Shown: piece by piece, positions 45,064 through 51,943 of the stretch | How the letters are laid out: each line of letters begins with the position of its first letter | Position numbering within the stretch: position 1 is the stretch's first letter | Assembly: GCF_944380975.1 (NCBI RefSeq) | Contig: NZ_CALWJK010000009.1 | Span: 1 to 51,943 of the forward strand | Length of the DNA stretch: 51,943 bases | Reading direction: 5' to 3' | Source of the DNA: an uncultured Agathobaculum sp. | Lineage (GTDB): Bacteria; Bacillota; Clostridia; Oscillospirales; Butyricicoccaceae | Position numbers and translations under genes: made by a program | Notes under the pieces: generated by a model | Seen by the model: only the letters and a program-made list of their open reading frames with translations | The model's database searches: none | Told to the model about the DNA's origin: nothing

Positions 45064-45083
45064 ATTGTGAAATTATTCACAAT
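45064..45083. promoter_or_regulatory. Rex operator upstream of xfp
   Basis: ATTGTGAAATTATTCACAAT is a perfect inverted repeat matching the Rex consensus TTGTGAA-N4-TTCACAA. Rex represses transcription at high NAD+/NADH and releases DNA when NADH accumulates. It lies 136 nt before the xfp start in an A+T-rich intergenic region (44988-45218). Confidence 0.88.
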
Positions 45084-45218
45084 AAATAAAAATGAGAATT
45101 TTGCGTCGAAAAAGATTGTTAATTTTTTAATTATAAAAATCTGGCCTGCTGCGCAACCGTGGTATACAATAATATCGAAAGCAAAAAAGCATTGCAGGTA
45201 AGAAAGGGGAATTCATAA

Positions 45219-47603
45219 ATGGAAGGCAACACCAACGCTGTATGCGAAGAAAAAGGTGCATTGACCGACAAGTTGCTGCACAAGATGGACGCATACTGGC
45301 GTGCAGCCAATTATCTGGCAGCAGGACAGCTTTATCTGCTGGATAACCCGCTGCTGCGGGAACCTTTGACGATGGATCAGATCAAAAAGAAGATCGTTGG
45401 ACATTGGGGCACCGTACCGGGGCAGAACTTTGTATATGTGCACCTCAATCGTGCCATCAAGCGCTACGATCTGGATTTGATTCTGTTGTCCGGACCGGGA
45501 CACGGCGGCAACTTCTTCGTTGCCAATACTTATCTGGAAGGCACATACAGTGAGGTTTATCCCAATGTGAGCGAGGATACCGAGGGAATGAAGCGCCTGT
45601 TCAAGCAGTTCTCTTTCCCGGGCGGTATTGCCAGCCACGTGGCGCCGGAAACGCCGGGTTCGATCAACGAAGGCGGCGAGTTGGGTTACTCCATTGCGCA
45701 CGCATTCGGCGCAGTGTTTGATAATCCGGATCTGATTGCGGCGGTTACGGTTGGCGACGGCGAGGCAGAGACCGGACCGCTGGCAACCTCGTGGCAGTCC
45801 AACAAGTTCCTCAATCCGATTACGGACGGCGCAGTTTTGCCGATCCTGCATCTGAACGGATACAAAATTTCCAATCCGACCATCTTCTCCCGCATCTCGC
45901 ATGAAGAGTTGCAGAAGTATTTCGAGGGATGTGGCTGGAAGCCCTATTTTGTCGAGGGCGACGACCCGATGACGATGCACAAAAAGATGGCCGAAACTCT
46001 CGATCAGGTCGTGGAGGAAATCCTTGCGATCCAGAAGCATGCCCGTGAGACCGGCGACGCGACACGTCCCGTGTGGCCGATGATCGTTCTGCGCACGCCC
46101 AAGGGCTGGACCGGTCCCAAGGTGGTGGACGGCCAGCAGATCGAAGGCAGCTTCCGTGCGCATCAGGTGCCGATCATGATGGATAAGCCCGAGCACCTGC
46201 AAATTCTGAATGACTGGCTGCACAGCTACCACCCGGAAGAGCTGTTTGACGAAAACGGCCGCTTGATTCCGGAGCTGCGCGAGCTGGCGCCGAAGGGCAA
46301 CCATCGCATCGGTGCCAATCCGCATGCCAATGGCGGTCTGCTGCTGCGCGATCTGCGACTGCCGGATTTCCGGGATTATGCATTTGATGTTCCGGCGCCG
46401 GGCGCTGTCGAAGGACAGGATATGATCGAACTGGGCGCCTATGTGCGGGATGTATTCAAGCTCAACGAGAGCAGCCGCAATTTCCGTGCATTCGGACCGG
46501 ATGAAACCATGTCCAACCGCCTGTCTCATATTTTTGAGGTCACGAACCGCGATTGGAACGCAGAGAAGTTGGATACGGATGAATTTCTGGCAACCGATGG
46601 CCGCGTAATGGATGGCATGCTTTCCGAGCACATGTGCGAGGGCTGGCTGGAAGGCTATCTGCTGACGGGCCGTCATGGCTTCTTTGCCAGCTACGAGGCA
46701 TTTATCCGCATCATCGACTCGATGGCGGCGCAGCACGCCAAGTGGCTCAAGGTATGCAATCAGCTTCCCTGGAGACAGAAGATTGCTTCGCTTAATCTGA
46801 TTCTGGCGTCCAATGTATGGCAGCAGGACCACAATGGTTTCACCCATCAGGACCCGGGCTTCCTGGATCATATTGCAAACAAGAAGGCGGACGTGGTGCG
46901 TCTGTATCTGCCGCCGGATGCGAACTGCCTGCTCAGCTGCTTCGATCACTGCATCAAGAGCCGCAACTATGTCAATGTCATTGTTGCCAGCAAGCATCCG
47001 CGTCCGCAATGGCTGACGATGGAACAGGCTGTGAAACATTGCACGCAGGGCATCGGCATCTGGGATTGGGCTTCGAACGATCAGGGAAGCGAGCCGGATA
47101 TTGTCATGGCTTGCTGCGGCGAAACCCCGACGATGGAAACTCTGGCAGCGGTATCCATCCTGCGCAAGGAAATGCCCGAGGTCAAGATTCGCGTGATCAA
47201 CGTGGTGGACCTGATGAAGCTGCAGCCTGCCACCGAGCACCCGCATGGCCTGACCGATGCGGAATACGATATGCTGTTTACCAAGGATAAGCCGATCATT
47301 TTTGCTTTCCATGGTTATCCGACTTTGGTGCATGAACTGACCTATCGCCGTCACAACCGTCACCTGCATGTGCGCGGCTATAAGGAAGAAGGCACGATCA
47401 CCACGCCGTTTGATATGCGTGTGCAGAATGACATTGACCGCTTCCATCTGGTACAGGATGCTATGCTGCGTCTGCCGCAGCTTGGCAATCGCGGCGCTTA
47501 TCTGTATCAGAAGATGAGCGACAAGCTGGTTGAGCACAAGCAGTATATCACAGAATACGGCATTGATATGCCTGAGATCCGTGACTGGAAATGGGATAAC
47601 TGA
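45219..47603 (+). CDS. xfp: Xylulose-5-phosphate/fructose-6-phosphate phosphoketolase
   Basis: This 794-residue, full-length protein is preceded by GAAAGGGG. It is thiamine-diphosphate dependent, with [31 protein letters not shown]...N (cofactor site), [20 protein letters not shown] and [16 protein letters not shown]. It cleaves xylulose-5-P (or fructose-6-P) to acetyl-P and glyceraldehyde-3-P (or erythrose-4-P), giving ATP through acetate kinase. A Rex site upstream suggests redox control. Monocistronic: a strong terminator follows. Confidence 0.97.
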   Translation: MEGNTNAVCEEKGALTDKLLHKMDAYWRAANYLAAGQLYLLDNPLLREPLTMDQIKKKIVGHWGTVPGQNFVYVHLNRAIKRYDLDLILLSGPGHGGNFFVANTYLEGTYSEVYPNVSEDTEGMKRLFKQFSFPGGIASHVAPETPGSINEGGELGYSIAHAFGAVFDNPDLIAAVTVGDGEAETGPLATSWQSNKFLNPITDGAVLPILHLNGYKISNPTIFSRISHEELQKYFEGCGWKPYFVEGDDPMTMHKKMAETLDQVVEEILAIQKHARETGDATRPVWPMIVLRTPKGWTGPKVVDGQQIEGSFRAHQVPIMMDKPEHLQILNDWLHSYHPEELFDENGRLIPELRELAPKGNHRIGANPHANGGLLLRDLRLPDFRDYAFDVPAPGAVEGQDMIELGAYVRDVFKLNESSRNFRAFGPDETMSNRLSHIFEVTNRDWNAEKLDTDEFLATDGRVMDGMLSEHMCEGWLEGYLLTGRHGFFASYEAFIRIIDSMAAQHAKWLKVCNQLPWRQKIASLNLILASNVWQQDHNGFTHQDPGFLDHIANKKADVVRLYLPPDANCLLSCFDHCIKSRNYVNVIVASKHPRPQWLTMEQAVKHCTQGIGIWDWASNDQGSEPDIVMACCGETPTMETLAAVSILRKEMPEVKIRVINVVDLMKLQPATEHPHGLTDAEYDMLFTKDKPIIFAFHGYPTLVHELTYRRHNRHLHVRGYKEEGTITTPFDMRVQNDIDRFHLVQDAMLRLPQLGNRGAYLYQKMSDKLVEHKQYITEYGIDMPEIRDWKWDN

Positions 47604-47697
47604 TTGCTTCCCTGAACGATTCGCGCGGAAACCATGAAAAGGATGCGCCGCAGCATTCCTGTGGGTACCGTACAACAGACAATCATAGATTTATGAA

Positions 47698-47738
47698 AAC
47701 CAGCAGCACGCCGGAAAGCGTGCTGCTGGTTTTTTTTG
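47698..47738 (+). terminator. xfp terminator
   Basis: CCAGCAGCACGC/GCGTGCTGCTGG stem with eight T. Confidence 0.92.
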
Positions 47739-47778
47739 AACATATCGCTGTTGTTTCTCTTTTTGACCTTGGGCCGGT

Positions 47779-48519
47779 TCAGTCCTCCGGTTCAAAATCC
47801 GGCGCAGGTTGCGCGCGGTCATTATCGCTGTAATGCCACCACTCTTTGTCGTATCCGGTGAAGCCGCAAGACTCCATCACCGATTCCAGCAGCTGCGCGT
47901 GTTCGGCTGCGACTACTGACACATCCTGATAATCCCGATCGGCCAGTGCGGTGAAATCATCAAAACCGGAAGGCATCTCCACCGTCTCCCCCTCGAACGT
48001 CACCAGCGTGACATCAATCGTGTCGCCGCGGGTATGCCCTGAGTAGCCATTGGCCGGATTGGCAACATAGTTTCCATCTGGATACGTCTCCCACAGCGTC
48101 TGCTGCGAGCGGGCCGAACGAAACGCATCCCAGATACACAGCCGATACCCCTGCGCCTTGAGCTGCTCCTGTGCGTCCAACAGCTTGCAGACCGTGGCAT
48201 AGCGCAGCCATGCATCGTCATAGGCATAAATGACCGTACCGGTGAAGTTATTCGTAGTCGCATATCGCAGATCGACCACGATATCCGGAATATAGTCCTG
48301 CACGCGGACAAAGTCCTGCGCATCCTCCGGCGGGTCGGGAATGGCATCTTGCGCTTCCTGCTCGGCTGCGGCAGGCGTTTCCGCGGGCACCGCATCCTCC
48401 GTCACGGCCGCATCAACCGTCTCTTCCGGCGGACTGCTCTGCTGCTCCGCCGGCGAGTCTGTGCATCCCGAAAGCACAGTCAACAACAGCGCCGCTGCCA
48501 GCCAATACCGCAATTTCAT
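47779..48519 (-). CDS. VanX/DdpX-type D-Ala-D-Ala dipeptidase (lipoprotein)
   Basis: This 246-residue protein has a lipobox signal (LAAALLLTVLSGC, Cys at 19) and an acidic Ala/Pro/Glu-rich linker to about residue 65. A peptidase M15D domain follows: IVVDLRYATTNNFTG, IWDAFRS, zinc ligands in SGHTRGDTIDVTLV and catalytic Glu/His in KEWWHYS. It cleaves D-Ala-D-Ala or related dipeptides outside the membrane. Membrane anchoring argues for wall recycling rather than vancomycin resistance, where VanX is cytoplasmic. Confidence 0.88.
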   Translation of the reverse strand: MKLRYWLAAALLLTVLSGCTDSPAEQQSSPPEETVDAAVTEDAVPAETPAAAEQEAQDAIPDPPEDAQDFVRVQDYIPDIVVDLRYATTNNFTGTVIYAYDDAWLRYATVCKLLDAQEQLKAQGYRLCIWDAFRSARSQQTLWETYPDGNYVANPANGYSGHTRGDTIDVTLVTFEGETVEMPSGFDDFTALADRDYQDVSVVAAEHAQLLESVMESCGFTGYDKEWWHYSDNDRAQPAPDFEPED

Positions 48520-48540
48520 CGGACGGTCCTCCCTTTCCTC

Positions 48541-49146
48541 CTATTCTTCGATCTGCATGGTTTCCATCTGCTCTTTTGTAATCCCGTTCCGCTTTCCATA
48601 ATTCGTCCAAAAAACAGTGGACGCGCGGAGAAACATGCCTTTTGTAATCGGCATGGTGACCTGCCATGTCCCCGTCTTACCGGACACCATGGCGGCAGCC
48701 AGCTTTTTCATTTTGGCGCGGACCAGAATCCGAAATGGCGTTGCCAAAATCGCCTCGCCGCTGCCGATTTTCAAAACCGAACCGAACGGATAGCCATTTT
48801 GCTTGCAGAACAGCCGCACCATCTGCACCGCTATATCATTCTGCTCCGGCTCCATAAAACCGCAGTTGATGAGAACCGAAACACGCGGTTTCCACCGCGG
48901 CGGATGTTGCTCCAGCGTCTTTAGAAAATGCATCAGCGTCACCGGCAGGCTGTCCGCATAGAGCGGAAACACCAGCAGCACATCTGAAAAGTCCTCCATG
49001 ACCTGGCACAGCTCTCTGTGATTGTTTCTGGTGACGGCGAAATACGCTGTCTCAGCCGGACAAACCTTGGCAAACAGCTCGGCATACTGTTTGGAGTGAG
49101 ATTTTGGTGCGCGCGGGCTTGCGTTAATCAGCATTATTTTTCCCAT
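48541..49146 (-). CDS. Flavodoxin-like NAD(P)H-dependent oxidoreductase family protein
   Basis: This 201-residue protein has a flavodoxin fold start MGKIMLINASPRAPKSHSKQ (phosphate loop for FMN) and a second-strand region DVLLVFPLYADSLPVTLMHF. FMN probably binds there. It overlaps the upstream gene by 13 nt; the two are co-transcribed. Substrate unknown. Confidence 0.75.
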   Translation of the reverse strand: MGKIMLINASPRAPKSHSKQYAELFAKVCPAETAYFAVTRNNHRELCQVMEDFSDVLLVFPLYADSLPVTLMHFLKTLEQHPPRWKPRVSVLINCGFMEPEQNDIAVQMVRLFCKQNGYPFGSVLKIGSGEAILATPFRILVRAKMKKLAAAMVSGKTGTWQVTMPITKGMFLRASTVFWTNYGKRNGITKEQMETMQIEE

Positions 49147-49646
49147 GACTGCACCTCGCTCTGTACCGCTTGCTCGACTTCCTGTTCCGGCACAAACACC
49201 ACGCGCCAGCTTGCAAAGCTCATATTGTTTGCATTACGCGCAATGAGTTGCCGAAAAATATTCTTTTCCTCCTCCGACAGGTCGCCATAGCCGATGATGA
49301 CGGCCTGCTTGGGCTTGACGGCTCGCTGCACATGATGCGTCTCTCCCTGCCACAAGCGAATGAATGCCTGCTGCACCGGAATCGCTCGCTCCAGCATGGT
49401 TTTCATTATCGTGTCGTAGCCTCCGTATTTGACCCTACTGACGTACAGCACGCGGTCGCTTTGCGCGATGCGGGGATAAACCTGCACGGCATCGTCTCGA
49501 ATCACACATTTTCCGGGCGTTTTGGTCCAGCATCCGAAACAGCCGACACAGTTGGCAATATGCAATTGCGAAAGGTCAATGTACTCCGTGCTGCCACGGT
49601 CGGTTTCCGGCAAGCGGAGCGGTCTGTCGCTCAAAATCAGATTCAT
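49134..49646 (-). CDS. NADPH-dependent FMN reductase/flavodoxin-like protein with Cys-rich segment
   Basis: This 170-residue protein from ATG 49646 (AGGAGACAAGC) has the C-V-GCFGCW-KTPGKCVI pattern of multimeric flavodoxin (WrbA/IsoF-like) proteins. The usual N-terminal phosphate loop is degenerate (MNLILSDRPLRLPETD in place of G-S-P/R-x2-S), so FMN binding is uncertain. It forms an operon with the next flavodoxin-like gene. Confidence 0.75.
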   Translation of the reverse strand: MNLILSDRPLRLPETDRGSTEYIDLSQLHIANCVGCFGCWTKTPGKCVIRDDAVQVYPRIAQSDRVLYVSRVKYGGYDTIMKTMLERAIPVQQAFIRLWQGETHHVQRAVKPKQAVIIGYGDLSEEEKNIFRQLIARNANNMSFASWRVVFVPEQEVEQAVQSEVQSWEK

Positions 49647-49689
49647 GCTTGTCTCCTGTATTTCATTCATACTTTTTTAGTGTGTTTTA

Positions 49690-49696
49690 TTATACC
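49690..49696 (-). promoter_or_regulatory. Promoter region of the flavodoxin-like pair
   Basis: On the minus strand TGGTATAAT, an extended -10, lies between inverted half-sites AGTGTG/CACACT (about 49679-49702). An operator over the promoter is possible. Confidence 0.55.
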
Positions 49697-49845
49697 ACAC
49701 TTTGCGTGCATTTGATATGTGCATTTTTCTCCATACTCTTCCCTGCTTTTTCATATATTGCCCAACACGGCACCCTCTTCTCTCACGAAGTTACACAACA
49801 ATAACCAAAACATACTTACAATTTAACAAATTTATTGTTTTATTC

Positions 49846-49889
49846 CGTCAATTTTGACAATTGACGCTTGATTTTCTGTGTGGTATATT
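49846..49889 (+). promoter_or_regulatory. Promoter and palindromic operator upstream of bcd
   Basis: The inverted repeat CGTCAATT-N5-AATTGACG (49846-49866) covers the -35 box TTGACG (49861-49866). A 17-bp spacer leads to TATATT (49884-49889). The palindrome is perfect over 8-bp arms and does not match Rex. A leader of about 180 nt follows; the rest of 49647-50077 shows no gene. Confidence 0.75.
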
Positions 49890-50077
49890 GATAGTCGAAA
49901 ACAGAAGTTAACAATAATATATTCAAAAAGAAACCGAAACCAAACCATCTGTTGTCCTTTTCCTCTCGGATGGCTTGGTCTTTTCCTGCCGTTTGGCGCG
50001 GCATGACTGAATATGGCAGAACGCCGGCTCTCTGTCGGCATCGGCAATAAATTTCCACATAAGAAGGAGACTTGAAC

Positions 50078-51220
50078 ATGGATTTCCATCTGACCCGTGA
50101 ACAGGATCTGGTTCGCCAGATGATGCATGACTTCACCGAAAACGAAGTCAAGCCCATCGCTGCGGAAACCGACAAAACCTCTACTTATCCCCGTGAGACC
50201 ATCGAAAAGCTGTTCGATCTGGGCGTTATGGGCATGATCGTACCGGAAGAGTTCGGCGGCGCCGGCGCGGACGATCTGTGCTCGGCCATTGCGATTGAAG
50301 AGCTGTCCAAGCAGTGCGCTTCCACCGGCGACATCCTCGCGACCCACAACGGCCTGTGCTGTGGCCCGATCATCCAGCACGGCACGCCCGCGCAGAAGGA
50401 AAAGTATCTGCGCATGCTGACCGAAGGCCATAAGGTAGGCGCATTCGCGCTGACCGAGCCGGACGCCGGTTCGGACGCTGCCAAGGGCACCTGCACCGCA
50501 GTTCTCGAGGGCGACCACTATGTCCTGAACGGTTCCAAGATCTTCATCACCAACGGTTATGTTGCGGATGTGTTCGTTGTATTCGCCATGACCGATAAGA
50601 CCAAGGGCACCCGCGGCATTTCCGCGTTCATCGTGGAAAGCTCCTTCCCGGGCTTCTCTGTCGGCAAGCACGAGGAAAAGCTCGGCCTGCACGGCTCGCC
50701 CACGGCGGAAATCGTGTTCACCGACTGCATCGTGCCGAAGGAAAACCTGCTCGGTCAGGAAGGCAAGGGCTTCAAGATCGCTATGCAGACGCTGGACGGC
50801 GGCCGTATCGGCATCGCTGCACAGGCGCTCGGCATCGCGGAAGGCGCGATGGAGGAATCCATGAACTTTGCCAAGACCCGTGAGCAGTTCGGCCGTCCGA
50901 TCGCCAAGTTCCAGAACACCCAGTTCGTCTTTGCCGATATGCACGTTGCCATCGAGGCTGCCCGCCTGCTGACCTACAAGGCTGCAACCCTCAAGACCGA
51001 AGGCAAGCCCTTCACCCTCGACGCTGCGACCGCAAAGCTGTTCGCTTCCGAGGCTGCTATGAAGATCACCACCAAGGCAGTCCAGATCCACGGCGGCTAC
51101 GGCTACACCAAGGATTACCCGGTTGAGCGCATGATGCGTGACGCTAAGATCACCGAGATCTACGAAGGCACGAGCGAGATCCAGCGCGTCGTTATCTCCG
51201 GCAACATTCTCGGCAAGTAA
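50078..51220 (+). CDS. bcd: Butyryl-CoA dehydrogenase (short-chain acyl-CoA dehydrogenase)
   Basis: This 380-residue protein from ATG 50078 (AGAAGGAGA; an upstream in-frame TTG at 50072 is less likely) has signature 1 FALTEPDAGSDAA, FAD-binding KIFITNG and catalytic Glu in the IYEGTSEIQRVV motif. With Etf it reduces crotonyl-CoA to butyryl-CoA and, through electron bifurcation, reduces ferredoxin. The highly biased codon use (GGC, AAG, ATC, CTG) indicates strong expression. Confidence 0.96.
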   Translation: MDFHLTREQDLVRQMMHDFTENEVKPIAAETDKTSTYPRETIEKLFDLGVMGMIVPEEFGGAGADDLCSAIAIEELSKQCASTGDILATHNGLCCGPIIQHGTPAQKEKYLRMLTEGHKVGAFALTEPDAGSDAAKGTCTAVLEGDHYVLNGSKIFITNGYVADVFVVFAMTDKTKGTRGISAFIVESSFPGFSVGKHEEKLGLHGSPTAEIVFTDCIVPKENLLGQEGKGFKIAMQTLDGGRIGIAAQALGIAEGAMEESMNFAKTREQFGRPIAKFQNTQFVFADMHVAIEAARLLTYKAATLKTEGKPFTLDAATAKLFASEAAMKITTKAVQIHGGYGYTKDYPVERMMRDAKITEIYEGTSEIQRVVISGNILGK

Positions 51221-51241
51221 GGAATAGGAGGAAAACAGAAC

Positions 51242-51943
51242 ATGAAAGCAATTGTTTGTGTAAAGCAGGTTCCGGATACCTCCGGCAAGGTTGCAGTCAA
51301 TCCCGACGGCACCCTGAACCGCGCATCCATGGCCACCATCATCAACCCGGACGACAAGAACGCTGTCGAAGCCGCGCTCAAGCTCAAGGATGAGACCGGC
51401 TGCAAGGTCGTTGTTGTCACCATGGGTCCTCCCCCGGCGCAGGGCATGCTGCGCGAGCTGCTCGCTATGGGCGCGGATGAAGCCGTTCTGGTTTCTGCCC
51501 GCGAGTTCGGCGGTTCGGATACCTTTGCAACCTCTCAAATCCTCGCCGCTGCCATCAAGAAGCTCGGCATTGAGGATGATGATATCGTATTCTGCGGCCG
51601 TCAGGCAATCGACGGTGATACCGCTCAGGTAGGCTCCCAGATCGCGGAGAAGCTCGGCATCCCGCAGATCTCCTACGCTGCCGACATCAAGAAGGACGGC
51701 GCCAAGGTCACCGTTAAGCGCATGCTGGAAGATGGCTACATGACCATCGAGACCCAGACCCCCTGTCTGCTGACCTGCATCAAGGAGCTGAATGTTCCCC
51801 GTTATATGTCCATCAAGGGCATCATGGGCTGCTATGACAAGCCGGTAACTGTTTATGACTACAACGCCCTCAAGGATGATCCGCTGATCGATCCGGCTAC
51901 CATCGGCCTGAAGGGTTCTCCCACCAACATCTTCAAGTCCTTT
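51242..51943 (+). CDS. etfB: Electron transfer flavoprotein beta subunit (partial at window edge)
   Basis: ATG 51242 behind GGAATAGGAGGAAAAC; 234 codons remain open to the window end. MKAIVCVKQVPDTSG, INPDDKNAVEAALKLK, VVTMGPPPAQGMLREL, FCGRQAIDGDTAQVGSQIAE and PRYMSIKGIMG are EtfB landmarks, including the AMP/FAD-binding segment. It follows bcd by 21 nt in the same operon, and etfA is expected beyond the edge. Confidence 0.96.
   Translation, partial: MKAIVCVKQVPDTSGKVAVNPDGTLNRASMATIINPDDKNAVEAALKLKDETGCKVVVVTMGPPPAQGMLRELLAMGADEAVLVSAREFGGSDTFATSQILAAAIKKLGIEDDDIVFCGRQAIDGDTAQVGSQIAEKLGIPQISYAADIKKDGAKVTVKRMLEDGYMTIETQTPCLLTCIKELNVPRYMSIKGIMGCYDKPVTVYDYNALKDDPLIDPATIGLKGSPTNIFKSF

Noticed and set aside
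45213-47675. 820-codon minus-strand open frame opposite xfp
   Set aside because: Shadow of the phosphoketolase gene with low-complexity His/Arg/Gln composition; xfp motifs are decisive for the plus strand.
47779-48519. Vancomycin-resistance vanX
   Set aside because: No vanH, vanA or vanS/R nearby and the protein is a secreted lipoprotein, whereas resistance VanX is cytoplasmic.
49831-49856. Second Rex site upstream of bcd (AACAA...TTGTT)
   Set aside because: The half-sites are in the wrong orientation relative to the Rex consensus and the spacing differs.
49832-51538. 568-codon minus-strand open frame
   Set aside because: It is antisense to bcd and etfB, whose codon bias (third-position G/C) keeps the opposite frame open. 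No ribosome site and no recognisable protein.

Overview
The window suggests a butyrate-forming Firmicute of the Oscillospirales (Ruminococcaceae/Butyricicoccaceae-like; lineage is inferred from gene content only). The right-hand chromosome carries butyryl-CoA dehydrogenase with EtfB, a Rex operator, phosphoketolase and a canonical eight-gene F-type ATP synthase operon. The left 36 kb is an accessory island in a tRNA-Lys gene. A complete tRNA-Lys (lacking only the first two bases at the window edge) lies at 1-74, and an exact 50-bp copy of its 3' end recurs at 35973-36022. These are the two attachment sites. No integrase, recombinase or relaxase gene is visible between them, so the island looks like a cis-mobilisable or fossil composite.

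Layout of the island: (i) 136-13602, the remains of a PBSX-like contractile-tail prophage on the minus strand. Lysis, tail-fibre, baseplate, tape-measure, chaperone (with a canonical -1 frameshift heptamer) and tail-tube genes survive. Portal, capsid, connector and sheath genes are deleted, leaving a terminase tail, a portal/gp7/nuclease fusion and a scaffold stub. (ii) 13821-20833, two divergent beta-glucoside PTS operons governed by one LicT/BglG antiterminator through three RAT/terminator elements. (iii) 21301-22192, a group II intron 5' fragment behind a terminator hairpin, abutting a truncated RepA_N gene. (iv) 22189-35767, a decayed ICE with VirD4/TraG, VirB4, PrgI/VirB3, TrbL/VirB6 and VirB2-like genes (several broken), a C39-like peptidase, two type II toxin-antitoxin pairs, an SLH-domain surface protein, a lipoprotein, a sortase and a ParA fused to a membrane protein.

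The most interesting signal is a cassette of about 300-350 bp present three times (8613-8957, 29447-29751, 33452-33804), once in the phage module and twice in the ICE module. Each copy encodes a 23-24-residue hydrophobic peptide on the minus strand with a Shine-Dalgarno sequence buried in a hairpin. Each also has two facing near-consensus sigma-A promoters, inverted repeats giving both transcripts the same 5' end, a central hairpin with compensatory base changes just after the peptide stop codon, and a distal plus-strand terminator. This is the architecture of a type I toxin-antitoxin system, but the peptide matches no family I recognise.

The chromosomal part, 36023-51943: a CitA/DcuS-type sensor kinase and its regulator (minus strand), atpBEFHAGDC (plus), xfp behind a perfect Rex operator, a VanX/DdpX-type lipoprotein dipeptidase and two flavodoxin-like proteins (minus), then bcd-etfB (plus; etfB runs off the window).
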